From contig CM043952.1 in the NCBI GenBank assembly GCA_014529385.2, positions 58,178,119 to 58,242,118 of the forward strand: a stretch of DNA of 64,000 bases. Reading direction: 5' to 3'. The notes below the pieces were generated by a model that did no database searches, had not been told where the DNA came from, and worked only from the letters and a program-made list of their open reading frames with translations. The stretch comes from Adiantum capillus-veneris. Its lineage: Eukaryota > Streptophyta > Polypodiopsida > Polypodiales > Pteridaceae. Made by a program: the position numbers and the translations under genes. Within the stretch, counting starts at the first letter, position 1; each line of letters begins with the position of its first letter. Positions 32,746 to 44,189 of this stretch are shown one piece after another.

Positions 32746-35700
32746 TTATCCTTTAATGCCGATTGAAGATGAGCAAAAGCTCAACTTCTCCTTGTTGACC
32801 ACCTTTGTAAACATGTCTGCAGGATTTTCACTTGTATGCACCTTTCCTAGCTTTAGTTGTCCCTCTTCCAAAAGAGTGCGTATGAAGTGATATCTCACCT
32901 CAATGTGCTTTGTCCTTGAATGAAAGGCTGAGTTCTTTGCAAGATGGATAGCGCTTTGGCTATCACTGTACAAGACACAATTGTCTTGTTTGAATCCAAG
33001 CTCTTCTAAGAATCTGTGAAGCCACAGAATTTCTTTGCTTGCCTCTGTCATTGCTACATACTCTGCTTCCGTGGTAGAAAGTGAAACCACTTTCTGCAGC
33101 TTTGAAGCCCAGCTTACTGTTGTGCCTCCAACCGTGAACACATAGCCAGTAGTGCTCCTTCGAGTATCTTTGTCACCTGCCATATCTGCATCAGCATACC
33201 CTTCTAGAAAAATATCAGTTCCTCCAAAATACAAAGCATTTGTTGTTGTCCCTTTTAGATACCTAAGTATCCACTTCACAGCTTGCCAATGCTCTTTACC
33301 TGGGTTGTCCATGAACCTACTCACAACTCCCACTGTATGTGCAATGTCTGGCCTTGTCCAGACCATAGCATACTTTAGAGAACCTACCGCTACAGCATAT
33401 GGAACTTTAGACATATAGGCTATCTCCTCTTGTGTCTTTGGACACATATCCTTCGTTAGTTTAAAATGACCAGCCAAAGGTGTAGAAACTGGTTTTGCAT
33501 TTTGCATTGCAAACCTTTCTAGTACCTTCTTGATGTAATCTTCTTGAGATAGCTTTATTGTCTTCTTCGTCATGTCCCTTGATATTTTCATACCAAGTAT
33601 CCTCTTTGCAGCACCTAAATCTTTCATTGAAAAATATTTGGACAGCTCCTCTTTTAGGTCTTTGATGTCCTGCATGTTAGCACTTGCAATCAACATGTCA
33701 TCAACATACAACATTAGGATGATGAATTTCCCATCTCCCAAATTCTTCGTGTAGACGCAGTGATCCAAGTTGCATCTTGTGAATCCATGATCCAACATCC
33801 ATCGATCAAACTTCAAGTACCATTGTCTTGATGCTTGCTTTAAACCATACAAGCTCTTCTTTAATCTGCAAACCATTTTCTCCTTACCTTTTACTTCATA
33901 CCCCTTTGGTTGAAGCATGTAGATTTCCTCCTCTAAGTCACCGTGAGGGAATGCCGTATTTACATCCATTTGCTCGAGATTTAGATCATGAGCAGCCACA
34001 AGGCTTAAGACAAGCCTAATTGAGTTCATTTTTACAACAGGAGAAAATATTTCATTGAAGTCAATACCTTTCTTTTGAGAAAAACCTTTTACCACAAGCC
34101 TAGACTTGTACCTTTTCTTCCCACCTTCTTCTTCCTTTAGCTTGTACACCCATTTGTTTTGAAGTGCCCGCTTACCTTTAGGCAACTCAACCAACTCCCA
34201 TGTTTGGTTGCGATGTAGTGAGTCCATCTCCACTTGCATGCTCTTCGTCCATTTTTCTTTGGATTCATGTTGCATAGCTTCTTCATATGATTCCGGCTCT
34301 CCAGAATCTGAGATCAAGAGATGGTTGAAGGAAGGAACAAACCTTTCTAGAGGTCTACTTGCTCTTGTAGATCGTCGGGGAATAGGTTGAGGCTCCTCAT
34401 TTGGTTGACGTTGTTGCACATTGTCACCGTTTGCAGTCCTTGAGTCTTCACTATCCTCAAGCTCCATGTACTCATCACCTATTTCTTTTGTTTGTTTTCT
34501 TTCCAAGTAATCTTTGTACATATTTTGTTCGTTAAAAATTACATCCCTACTCCTTAAGATTTTACCATCTTCAAGATTCCATAGGCGATACCCAAAGTCT
34601 CCTTCTCCATAGCCAATGAAGAAACACTTTTTGGACTTTGCATCTAACTTTGATCTTAGGCTTCTATCTATGTGCATGAAATCCTCACACCCAAACACTT
34701 TGAGAAATACATAATTCACCGGTTTACCTGTCCATGCCTCTTCTGGAACTCCCCCATCCAATGCCGTTGAGGGTGACCGATTGATTAAGTACACAGACGT
34801 ACTTATAGCTTTCGCCCAAAGCTCAAGCGGTAGGCCTGCATGTAGCCGCATGCTTCGTGCTCGTTCCATGATTGTCCTGTTCATCCTTTCCGAAATCCCA
34901 TTTTGTTGAGGTGTCCTTGGGGTTGTCCTTTGCCTCCGAATGCCATTGCTAGCACAAAAGCTTTCAAAAGCTTGGCTGCAATATTCGCCTCCATTGTCGG
35001 ATCTGAGGCATTTAACCTTGGTACCTGTTTCATTCTCCACAAAGGCTTTCCACCTTTGAAATATGGAAAATACATCGGATTTATTCTTCATGACATAAAC
35101 CCATGTTTTTCTAGTCGCATCGTCTATGAATGTTACATAGTACAATGAGCCACCAAGTGATGGTGTACTTGCAGGACCCCAAACATCAGAATGAACCAAC
35201 TCAAGTTTTTTATTTTTTCTTTCATTTCCTGATTTTTGAAATTTTACCCTCTTTTGTTTACCATAAACACAATCTTCACAGAACTCTAAGTCCACTTCTT
35301 TCAAACCTGGTAGAAGCTTCTTTGTTTGAAGGATTTGCATTCCTTTGGCACTCATATGCCTAAGTCGGTAGTGCCACACCGCACTGTCAACTTTTGTAGT
35401 TGCTGCACAAGCTGAAGGTTGCGTGCTAACAGTACACAAGTAAAGTGTACCGACTTTTTCACCCTTGTCAACGACCAAAGATCCCTTTGAGATCTTCCAC
35501 TGTTTGTTTCCGAATGCAATGTTGTGACCTTCATCGTCTAATTGTCCTGTAGAGATCAAATTTTTGCGAAGAGAAGGAACATGCCTAACATCTTTAAGCT
35601 TCCATTCATTTCCGTTAGCAGTTTTGATAGAAACTGTACCTTTGCCGACAATCTCACAAGCTTCATCATCTCCCAAGTATACATACCCAAAATTACCTTT

Positions 35701-36150
35701 GGTGTAGTCTTGGAAATGTTGCTTGTGTGGTGTCGCATGGAATGAAGCCCCGGAATCTACTATCCAGGAATTAGACACATTGTCTAATGAGAGAATTAGA
35801 GCATCTTGCTCTACTTTACCTACCACATTGGCCTCCGATGTTGGCTTCTTGTCTTGAGACTCTGTCTCCTTCTTCTTCTTGGACCAGCAATCCTTCTTGA
35901 CATGGCCCTTCTTGCCGCATTTCCAACATTCAAGAACTGACTTTGTGCGTGACTTGCTCCGCCTTGAGAGATCACGACCCTTTTGGTTTTTGAACCTCTC
36001 CTTAAGCCTTCCTCTTGTTTCCACTGATAGTGCAGCACTTGATGATTCTCCTGTGCTTCTCCTTTGCATTTCCTCGCTTAGGAGAACACCCACAACATCA
36101 TCAAACTTAAGAGTATTTGTGCCAGAGATAGAATTACTTACAGCCATCAC
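32746..36150 (-). CDS. pol: Copia gag-end/pol polyprotein, 1134 codons
   Basis: Domains in order: Ser/Arg-rich gag end, zinc knuckle CWKCGKKGHVKKDC (about residue 75), protease WIVDSGASFHATP (about 130), integrase zinc region and core (HSDVWGPAS, FIDDATRKTW, RSDNGGEY, PQQNGISERMNRTIMER), RT (WVYKLKEE, VDVNTAF-like MDVNTAFPHGDLEEE, LKQASRQWY, LYVDDMLIAS) and RNase H (GYADADMAGD, LSTTEAEYVAM, HSRTKHIEVRYHFIR). The ORF starts inside gag, so its start codon is probably not the natural start. It would encode all enzymes for reverse transcription and integration. Confidence 0.92.
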   Translation of the reverse strand: MMAVSNSISGTNTLKFDDVVGVLLSEEMQRRSTGESSSAALSVETRGRLKERFKNQKGRDLSRRSKSRTKSVLECWKCGKKGHVKKDCWSKKKKETESQDKKPTSEANVVGKVEQDALILSLDNVSNSWIVDSGASFHATPHKQHFQDYTKGNFGYVYLGDDEACEIVGKGTVSIKTANGNEWKLKDVRHVPSLRKNLISTGQLDDEGHNIAFGNKQWKISKGSLVVDKGEKVGTLYLCTVSTQPSACAATTKVDSAVWHYRLRHMSAKGMQILQTKKLLPGLKEVDLEFCEDCVYGKQKRVKFQKSGNERKNKKLELVHSDVWGPASTPSLGGSLYYVTFIDDATRKTWVYVMKNKSDVFSIFQRWKAFVENETGTKVKCLRSDNGGEYCSQAFESFCASNGIRRQRTTPRTPQQNGISERMNRTIMERARSMRLHAGLPLELWAKAISTSVYLINRSPSTALDGGVPEEAWTGKPVNYVFLKVFGCEDFMHIDRSLRSKLDAKSKKCFFIGYGEGDFGYRLWNLEDGKILRSRDVIFNEQNMYKDYLERKQTKEIGDEYMELEDSEDSRTANGDNVQQRQPNEEPQPIPRRSTRASRPLERFVPSFNHLLISDSGEPESYEEAMQHESKEKWTKSMQVEMDSLHRNQTWELVELPKGKRALQNKWVYKLKEEEGGKKRYKSRLVVKGFSQKKGIDFNEIFSPVVKMNSIRLVLSLVAAHDLNLEQMDVNTAFPHGDLEEEIYMLQPKGYEVKGKEKMVCRLKKSLYGLKQASRQWYLKFDRWMLDHGFTRCNLDHCVYTKNLGDGKFIILMLYVDDMLIASANMQDIKDLKEELSKYFSMKDLGAAKRILGMKISRDMTKKTIKLSQEDYIKKVLERFAMQNAKPVSTPLAGHFKLTKDMCPKTQEEIAYMSKVPYAVAVGSLKYAMVWTRPDIAHTVGVVSRFMDNPGKEHWQAVKWILRYLKGTTTNALYFGGTDIFLEGYADADMAGDKDTRRSTTGYVFTVGGTTVSWASKLQKVVSLSTTEAEYVAMTEASKEILWLHRFLEELGFKQDNCVLYSDSQSAIHLAKNSAFHSRTKHIEVRYHFIRTLLEEGQLKLGKVHTSENPADMFTKVVNKEKLSFCSSSIGIKG

Positions 36151-36192
36151 AAGGCTGTCCCAACAATCTGGTATAGATGATAGTATAAGGCC

Positions 36193-36347
36193 TTTAAAGT
36201 TGCCCCTGATTCTTGTCCGTGAAAATTTTGGTTTCCGGTGAGTGATTTTCCTTCACGCACGATGGCTTCTCCTCATAATGGGGGCCTTACAAATGTGCGC
36301 TTTTACCACAGAAAATTACAAGGGTAAATCAGGCTTCGTACTTAACA
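36193..36347 (-). repeat. 5' LTR piece of Copia element
   Basis: 155 bp matching 32531-32685 with about four differences, ending at the GAGGA target duplication. Confidence 0.85.
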
Positions 36348-36479
36348 GAGGAGTCCTCCACGACAGCAAGCGTAGACCGGTGAGTGACACACCATCGTTT
36401 TCTTTGAGCTTACTAGTTTAGGCTAGTTGCGTGCTTGGAGCCATCTGTGGCTCACACATAGTGTATTGGAAAGTTCCTT

Positions 36480-38011
36480 GCATTGACACGTGCAACATAC
36501 ACGCATATCTCTCAAGGATATTTCTAAGTAGCCGTCAATACTTCTGGACAGGAAATCAGCACCACAGTGAGATTTACCGAGCTTGTGAAATATGCGGAAT
36601 TCAAACTCCCATCAAGAACATCATCCATTTGATCAATCTTCCTTGGATAATAACTTTGTTAATAAAAAATAATAATTCCTGATGATCCACATAGAAATGA
36701 AATAGCTTGCCCAATAAATAATGTCGAAACTTGGTGGCACTGAAAACCATTCCTAAGGCTTCTCTCTCCGTGGTAGTATATCCCTTATTCAGCTTGACTA
36801 AATCTTTGACTGGCAAAATACATTGGATAATCAGTCCTCCCTTCTGGTTGAGCCAGTATTGCTCCCATTGCCAGTCCCAAAGCATCAACATGCACATGGA
36901 TGATAACATCCCAATCTGGTTGTCGGAGTACTAGCTCATTGATAATGGCATTTTTAAGACATTGGAAGCTCTCCTCACATTCAGCAGTCCAGATGAACTT
37001 GCTGGTTTTCGTGGTGAGCTCATATAAAGGTAATGCCTTGGAAGAAAATATATGAACAAATATTCTATAAAAATTGATATATCCCAAGAATGAACTTAAT
37101 TCTGATGTTGTGCAGGGTGCCTTGGCATGCTGGACACATTGGATTTTATCATTGGCCATCCATATGCCATTCATGGACACTATATGCCCCAGTAATTGTC
37201 CCTTCCAGACCAGGAAAATAGATTTGAATGGATTTAAATAGATCCTCTTCTCCTTACAACACTGGAAAACCATTTTAAAAAATAGAAAATGCTTCTCCTC
37301 ACTTGAGAATACAGTGAATTCATCCATAAATATGGCGAGAAATTGGTGCAGGAATTCACTGAATATCTCCATCATGCAACGTTGGAATGTTGTTGGAGCG
37401 TTGCAAAGACCAAATGGTACGACTAAATACATGAATGCACCCCATTCAGTAATAAAAGTGGTTTTACTCTGATCTTTAGGAGTAATCTTTAGCTGATTAT
37501 AACCACTATAGCCATCCATAAAGCTATACATCTCATGGCGTGCAATCTCATCAAGAAGCATGTCTGTAAAAAAAGGTAATGGAAAAGGATCTTTGATGGT
37601 TTGAGCATTCAACTTTTGATAATCCACACTGACTCTGAGCTTTCCATTCTTCTTTGGCAGTACCACAATAGGGAATAGCCAGTCACTACTGGCGAGTTCT
37701 GTGATGAATCCAGCCTTCAAAAGGTTGTCGATTTCTTCTTTGACCTTCTTGGCATAGTTTGGATTCATTATATACCTTTGCAGATGCACTGGTCTAGCAT
37801 TTGGCTTCAGAGGTATTCTATGTTGACAAACCTCTGGATCTACACCTTTTAAATCAATATGTTTCCATGCAAATACGTCTTTGTATTTTTGGAACATGAG
37901 TCGGGCTTTTTCTTTCAATCCTAGGTTTAGATGCTTATTTACTTTGATCAATTGAGGACTTTCTTTAGAACCCAGATTCCATTCTTTGATTTCTTGATCA
38001 TCTCGAAGCAA
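36480..38011 (-). pseudogene. RT and RNase H region of G-III
   Basis: A long open stretch with FKGVDPEV-like DLKGVDPEVCQHRIPLK, FITELASSDWLFPIVVLPKK, DGYSGYNQLKITP, VPFGLCNAPTTFQRCM and the polymerase core, then the connection SELSSFLGYINFYR. RNase H follows (HVHVDALGLAMGAILAQ; DHQELLFFIN near 36640). It would perform reverse transcription; this copy is not intact. Confidence 0.82.
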
Positions 38012-38259
38012 CCAATTTGGCCCACCTCCCTTCCTTTTGGTTGACTCCTCAGCATAATCCCAGGACGGACCTGCTAGTCTTGCATTATCATTCTGAACTC
38101 AAGTAATTTCTTCAGAGTGCACTACTTCAGTGTGGCCGCTAATGTACTTAAATCTGAGCATTCATCTTTGGAGTCAATTGGATTCTCTGGCCGTCTAGTT
38201 AATTGAACTGGTCGTTCTCCAGGATTCAATTCAGTGAACTGATCTAGAAATTGCTTTCG

Positions 38260-38900
38260 CTACTTTTCACCTTGATCCTTGTCGAATAATATTGCATTTA
38301 AGTCTATCTCGTCCAATGGAAAAATATTCATTGCTGCCAAAATCCTCTCAATCTTCTTTACCCCATACTTTTGATAAAGCTCTTCTGGTTGTTGCAGTGC
38401 CTTTTTCCAGCTTATGGTATTGCTTGTCTGGATCTGAATTCTCCTACTAGTGCCCTGTATTGTCAAAGTCTGATTGGCATAATCATGAACAACCTGTGTC
38501 GTTCGTAGCCATGGGCATCCCAGTAGCATCCCATATGCTCCTTGCACATCTAGTACCAAGAAGATGGTCTTGAAATTTTCTTTCCCCACCCTTATTTGCA
38601 TACCTTGATCATCCTAGTTGCCTGCATAACTCTGTGATCGGCCATTTAAACCCCCTTTGAACCTTAAAGGGTGCTGGTCTCAAATCTTTGATGCCTAGCC
38701 TTTCTTAAACATGTGCCCCTAGGAATTCACACCTGATCCTCCATCCAGTATAACACCGGATAACAACTCCCATTGTTTTCTGACTTTGTAGTCTACCTGG
38801 ATCATTGACACTTCACCATCTTTGACAGTTGCCAAGTCAAATGCTCTGGCATCAGCTTCAGCCTTTCTTTGTTGTCTGATGAATTTTGATGCTTGAGGCA
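38260..38900 (-). pseudogene. Protease region of G-III
   Basis: Contains LSGVILDGGSGVNS (active-site Asp, near 38725) and, further on, LVLDVQGAYGMLLGCPWL (near 38520), in the order of a plant Gypsy retropepsin with a DGG-type active site. Degraded. Confidence 0.6.
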
Positions 38901-39419
38901 AATTTTTTCTGATGTCTTCTAATTCAATTGTCAGTGTCTGAAGTCTTTCACAGATTTTGACATGAAATTATTCTCTCTCTTAATCAGAGTTATTATCAAA
39001 ACTCGAGAAATCAAGACTATCTTCACAGTACCAATCCTCTATTCTAGTGTCTGCTTTGCCCACTTCTTTGTTTTCCATTATAGCTAGATCTGATTTGACA
39101 TTTCCTAGATCTTTCACCAGTCCTTGGACTGCAACAAGCATAGTCTCAAGGATTCTAGATCCTGACTACTCTGGCTGTCTTTTCTCAGAAGACTAGGATG
39201 GTATCTTCTGAATGACTCGAGCATCAAAACTTTTTGGCTACTCTGGTAGCTTCTTAGCTAGATCTTCTATGATCTTAGATGCATTCTCTCTGCTCTTGCC
39301 ATTCATCCACTACCTTCTCTTTGCCTTTTGCCTTCCATACCTCTCTCTGCTGAGTCCATTTGCTAGTTTCAGGAATAACTGGTTTCACCGCCTCATCTGG
39401 GATTTCCTCAATGACTATG

Positions 39420-40250
39420 ACTACCCCTTTACTGCTCGTACTGGAATTGGTTCTAGGGCTTTCGCCTCAGTAGTCACAGTACTAGGTTCCTCTGGACACT
39501 GAGCCACAAAGTGCCCATACTTCCCACAAGTATAGCAATTAAGGGTTTGATTTTGAAAATTACCCTGTCCTGGCCTCGACCAGTCCCCTTGGTATCTGCC
39601 GCACCCAGTACCAGTGCCAATGGTACCTAATTTCTCCTCTTGAGGTATTCTGGTTGTCTCTACCTTAGCTAGTTCAACATTGGTGAATGCCACTAGAGAC
39701 AAATCCTTTCCCTTCTTGAAGTGATGAATTCAAATGCCACAATTGTTTCATAAATGACCATATGCTTTGCAGTAGGTACATTGTGGACATTCATTGGAAA
39801 CATGATCTATAGATTTGCACTTTGAGTACCAGGTTTCCATTCTCCTAACCGATTGTTTGGTCTGGATGATTTTGGCAATCTGCCTGGACATTTCATCAAG
39901 CTTCTTGGACCAAGACCCTTTCTTATCCTTGTCCTTGGTATTTTTGTTAGAGCTGCTGTCAGAGCTACTGTAGGTCTCACTAGAATCTGAATTCTTAGTG
40001 GAAGAACTGTTACTGCTGGACCTCTGCTTCTTGTGAATTCTCTTCTTCTTACCTTGTTGTTTAAGCTTCAGAGCTCTCTGCACCAAATCATTAAACTTCT
40101 TTGTTGGTGCACGTACCTCTTGTTCTTTGAGCTTCTTACTGTTGCAAAACCCATTTAAAAACCATGTGCGTAGCCTCTTTTCTGATGGTGGCTCTTGCAA
40201 CTGCCTAGTTAACTCCTTGATCTTCTCAACATAATCTCTCATAGACAATT
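39420..40250 (-). pseudogene. Gag C-terminal region of G-III with zinc knuckles
   Basis: Gag segment SMRDYVEKIKELTRQLQEPP followed by a Ser/Lys-rich linker, then knuckles of the CX2CX4HX4C type (CTYCKAYGHL; CYTCGKYGHFVAQC near 39530). The knuckles identify it as gag. Confidence 0.7.
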
Positions 40251-40934
40251 TCCCTTGCCTGATCTTATCTAGCTAGCAGAGGATGTCCTCAACACCTTTG
40301 TTTTTAGAATACTCAAGTTTGAAATCCTTGAGCAGTTTGTTGTATGATATGAGTTGGCAAGCTAGGTAATGGTAATACCATTTCCTTGCTGCATCTTTCA
40401 GTGTCCGAGGAAAATATTCTCCCCAGTCATCTTCATCAATATTCTTCAACTCAACATACTACTCAAAAGCTTGAATATGAACATCTGGATCATCTCTCTT
40501 CCCGCCTTTGAACACTGGGAAAGAGATATTCAATGAAGAAGTATAATCATGCCGGTTGGCATTGTCTCTGCTTCTTTTGACCTTGGGAGTCTGACTGCAT
40601 CTTGAGGATTTTTGGTAGTGATCTGTGTCAACATCCTAGTCAACTTTCTCTTCAATTTCAGTCTCTGTCTCTTTTTTGTCTTTTCTGCTGGAACTGTGAC
40701 GACTCCCCTTGGCCTCAACCAAGAACTCCTGGTTTTGCATTCCTCACACTCAGCCCTTCTCCTCCTGGAGTGACTGGAATTCTGAGAGTCTCTGGCCTTG
40801 TCAGCATGACTTTGCTCCTCCTGAGCCTCAATCTCACTCTCAAGATCCTTCTTAGTATCAGAATCTCTTTTTGATACCTCAGGAATAGGGTCAACGCGGG
40901 TGGAATCAATGCCTAACCGGTTGACAATTTGCGA
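40251..40934 (-). other. Gag N-terminal/leader region of G-III, degraded
   Basis: Short Arg/Lys/Glu-rich frames on the minus strand between PBS and the recognisable gag. It is probably the decayed start of gag; no domain is recognised. Confidence 0.4.
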
Positions 40935-40956
40935 CCACGACTGACTTTGGGTGCCA
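40935..40956 (-). promoter_or_regulatory. Primer binding site of G-III
   Basis: On the minus strand TGGCACCCAAAGTCAGTCG directly follows the LTR end. The matching tRNA was not identified. Confidence 0.6.
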
Positions 40957-41539
40957 TGTGTGCATGTGAAAATTCTAATTGGGAGATAAGAGTTTTTGGG
41001 TCAAAGAGCAAACAGCTTTAACCATCGTGATCACCAAAATGGAATCGGAGCTGGTCTCTTCAGACAGCTTATTCCAGTGTTAAAATTTAGAGCTATTGGT
41101 TATGTTGTCAATTCAGTTAGTGAGACTGGAACAGAGTACTAGACTGAAATAGAGAACTGAATTGGAATGTTATACTGAAACGAGAGACATAACTGAAAGA
41201 CTGGAAATGGTATTTATAGATTTAGATTAATAGCTCAAGGATGACTAGTACAATATACAATGGGTTGAAGCTCATATGATTACAAAAGCAACGATTACAG
41301 GGTGAAGGTAGAAGCTAAGAGCTTGTAAACCCGAAAGTGTTTAGGAATCCAAAAGACAAAAAGAAAAGAAGCCAAGAAGTCTGTTTACAATGTAGGAGTT
41401 ACTGTAGTAACTATCTATGGTAATTAGTGCCAGTGTGGCTGCTCTCCCTCCCCACTGGTCGGCCTTCTAAGGGGCAGTTCCCGCCTGCTGGGACTATCCT
41501 TGCCTTCTACACTCTCTTCCAAGGTCCTATATTTCAACA
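40957..41539 (-). repeat. 5' LTR of G-III
   Basis: 583 bp. On the minus strand it begins TGTTGAAATATAGG and ends CATGCACACA. TATA box CTATAAATACC on the minus strand at about 41210-41220. The right boundary rests on the TG start and spacing, without a partner copy. Confidence 0.6.
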
Positions 41540-41619
41540 AAAAATAACTTTTCCAATTTCTTATGAGTTGTCGCTACCTACGGACTTTCTCTGTCTACTC
41601 AAGAGAGCCTTTGTAAAGG

Positions 41620-41740
41620 ATTTATTTGCTAACCGCAAATTGCGCAACCTTCCCATCTTGCTAACCGCCATGCATCTTGCTAACCACAAAGTATCTTGCT
41701 AATAACCACCAGGCATCTCGCTAACCACAAGGAACAAAAG
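41620..41740 (+). repeat. Imperfect short tandem repeat (TTGCTAACC phrase)
   Basis: About five copies of a 16-24 bp unit around CTTGCTAACCRCAAA, with variable spacing. Confidence 0.7.
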
Positions 41741-42338
41741 AGAGAGCCGATAACCTTAGCTTAATCTCCACCAACGTGGAATCATCTCACTACTCACAAG
41801 GAACAAAAGATATTCTTCCAACAATTCTTCTCTTTAAATGATTCTTCAAACATGGTCAACAAACTCTTCATATCAACCAGTAACAACTTATCAAACAATA
41901 ACAATTTATCAAAAGAAATAATAATTAAACAAACAATGACAATTTATCAAATAGTTCTTTCACTAATCTATGAAAACAAATGCTTGTTTCTTGTGATAGA
42001 ATCACATTTCTTGGATATTTTAAGAGATTCCATATGCTTGACTTCCCAAGTCAAAATAGATAGCAATGCAAAAATATAAACGTGTCTTACCGAATTAGCA
42101 ACATGTTCGATTACCTCCCATGTTGGAGGTTGGGTGGCTTCAACTTCTTTTGTAGTCGATCCATCCACTTGAGCTACGATTGAAGTAGATGATACCTTCC
42201 TTTGCACCTTTCTTTTGCACCTTTCTTGGAGGTGGAACGACAGGAGCATCCTTGGAGCTTTGAGTCACTTGCTTTGGGGCAAAAGAGGAAAAACTTTGAC
42301 GTGAAAAGCAAAGTTATGGTTTCCTTGTTTCCCAAGAA

Positions 42339-42341
<3 letters not shown>

Positions 42342-42404
<63 letters not shown>
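42342..42404. repeat. Compound (GT)n(GA)n microsatellite
   Basis: About 18 GT units followed by about 13 GA units. Confidence 0.97.
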
Positions 42405-42759
42405 ATAACTCAACAATCCAAGGAACAACACGATGGTGGTAGAGATGGGTCGAGGGTGAGAGGTTGAGGAAGAGAAGGTAACTCTGATGTTATGGCAAGA
42501 GAGCTTCCGCTTTTGAGAACTTCTGTGTGTGTTTTGAAAGTGGAAAAGAGGGGCCTTTATATAGGCTCTCAAGAGACAAAAGCACAAGCTAAGAATAGCA
42601 AAAGGCAAAGAGATAAGTTCCTGTGCGTTTGTGGCTGTAAAAAATAATAATGACAATAAAATTTATATATATATCTTTTACGAACATGCATCCCGATGCG
42701 TGATTTTAGGAGAGGCTTGGCTTCCAAGAAAGAAGCTCTAAACTTGACTTACTCCTCTT

Positions 42760-42935
42760 TCTTCTCTAAAAGATACTCTTCTTTCCTAAAAATACTCCTA
42801 TTCTCTCTCTTCTAAAAATACTTCTCCTTTTCTAAAAGTACTCCTTCTCTTCTAAAAATACTTCTCCTTTTCTAAAAGTATTCCTTCTCTTCTAAAAATA
42901 CTCCTCCTTCCCTAAAAATACTCATTCTTTCTTGA
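42760..42935. repeat. Minisatellite, CTTCTCTTCTAAAAATACT type
   Basis: About nine imperfect units of 17-20 bp, each ending TCTAAAA(A/G)TACT. Adjacent pairs form a 34-36 bp higher-order unit. Confidence 0.9.
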
Positions 42936-43256
42936 GGGTCAACTCTTATCTTTAAAAATAGACTTGAGGCTTAACTTTTCCATATCACCCTATTGTTTTC
43001 AAGTGAATAAAGGCCATAATGAATAGTTTCAAAGTCCAATTTTTAATCCGATCATTCTGGTTGAACGCTTTATGACTTAGCAAAATACGAACCTTAAATA
43101 TTTGCAAAGTAAATAAAATACTTTTATTGAGAAATGTTGGGTACATTACAATCTCCTTAACTTAGGGATTTGAGATGTCCTCATCTCAAGAAAAAGTGAG
43201 GGTACTTCTACTCTTATTACTAGCTTGACCATCATTATACTAAAAGGGTGATGTCT

Positions 43257-43904
43257 TTAGTCTGCTTCACTTGCTACTATTGCTCCATTAGTCAATTGTG
43301 GACAAGTGTTCCAATAATGTCCCAACTCTCCACATTCAAAGCGTGGAGGATTTTGGGCATTAGCAACATAAGCTCTTTGTATTTGTCTATCGTCGCTGAA
43401 GCTTTGATTATGTTCAATTCTTCTTGTAGTCCCTTGTTCCTTCATTAAAGGTTTAGCTTGAAGTAAAGCATCTTGTACAGTGGTAGGTTTCAGGGCTTCC
43501 AATCGCGAGCTAATTAGTTCTCTTAAACCTTGACAAAAAAAAGCTACCTGCTGCTCTATGGTCATTGGTGGTGTGTAACGTCTAAGCCCTACAAATTTTG
43601 AGTGGTACTCTTCCAAGGCTAAGCTGTATTGTTTCAAGCTAAAGAACTCATTCATCTTTATCTCTTCATGGTGGGTAGGCCATGAATATCTTTCCTTCAT
43701 CGCTTGTTTGATTTCCCACAAACTCTGAGAGTTCTCTAATACTCCCATGTCACGGAAATGTTGTTTCCACCATAATTTTGCTTCTCTTGAGAGGCAAAAC
43801 ATCCCTAGCATCGCTTGATTTGTAGGTGTGGTCCTTGCAGTAGAAAAGTAATCATCCATAGCTTCAATCCATACTTCTGCATCTTTCTCAATATCATCAT
43901 CCAA
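43257..43904 (-). pseudogene. Gag fragment of a G-IV-like Gypsy element
   Basis: 215-codon minus-strand frame: MDDYFSTARTTPTNQAM, LWWKQHFRDMGV, MNEFFSLKQYSLALEEYHSKF and a zinc knuckle (FECGELGHYWNTC). It closely parallels the gag of the element at 48.6-52.1 kb. No pol follows, so it is a stray remnant. A 48 bp tandem duplication lies at about 43861-43950, at its start. Confidence 0.8.
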
Positions 43905-44189
43905 AGCTTCAATCCATACTTCTGCATCGTTCTGAATATCATCATCCTCTCCTTTTAAAAAAAGATGGTTGCATTTGTTTGAGCAACAATTTCTTTTCTA
44001 GAATTTTTTTGTAGATAGCATTGTTCCGAGGGATTTTTAATGTAGAAGTGATTTGAGGATTCCTTTGAGTGTACATCAATGTTTATAATAACTCAAATCA
44101 ATAGGGTATTTCCAATCTTAGACTTATCTAGTCTACTAAAATCTCAATCATATGACTTAACCAATCATTACTTATCTAATCCATTAAAA

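Larger units (their letters stand above)
31951..36347 (-). mobile_element. Copia LTR retrotransposon, Tork/Tnt1-like
   Basis: A minus-strand element bounded by GAGGA duplications. It has a 735 bp LTR on the left (its 3' LTR), a PPT beside it, a long pol frame, and an LTR piece on the right (its 5' LTR). The pol order (protease, integrase, RT, RNase H) is diagnostic of Copia, and LYVDDMLIAS with the CWKCGKKGHVKKDC knuckle fits the Tork/Tnt1 group. The shared 155 bp of the two LTRs differ at about four places (near 2.6%). The pol frame looks open but the 5' part of the element is incomplete, so this copy is broken. Confidence 0.9.
36420..41539 (-). mobile_element. Gypsy LTR retrotransposon G-III
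   Basis: Minus-strand element with, from right to left, an LTR (40957-41539), PBS, gag, several zinc knuckles, protease, RT and RNase H. RT reads MDGYSGYNQL and FGLCNAPTTFQRCM, close to the Athila/Tat side of Gypsy. Integrase and the other LTR are not in the window; the left junction with the interrupted LTR lies roughly at 36.4 kb. It is broken in many places and looks old. Confidence 0.8.
41540..42652. other. Noncoding, LTR-like on the minus strand
   Basis: A TATA-like CCTATATAAAGGCC on the minus strand at about 42553-42566, with a (GA)n(GT)n tract downstream of it, suggests an LTR promoter firing leftwards. No partner copy was seen. 41620-41740 carries about five imperfect copies of a phrase near CATCTTGCTAACCACAAAG. 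Confidence 0.45.

Noticed and set aside
42174-42656. 160-codon minus-strand frame
   Set aside because: Much of it is translation of the GT/GA tract and an untranslated leader-like region downstream of a TATA-like box.
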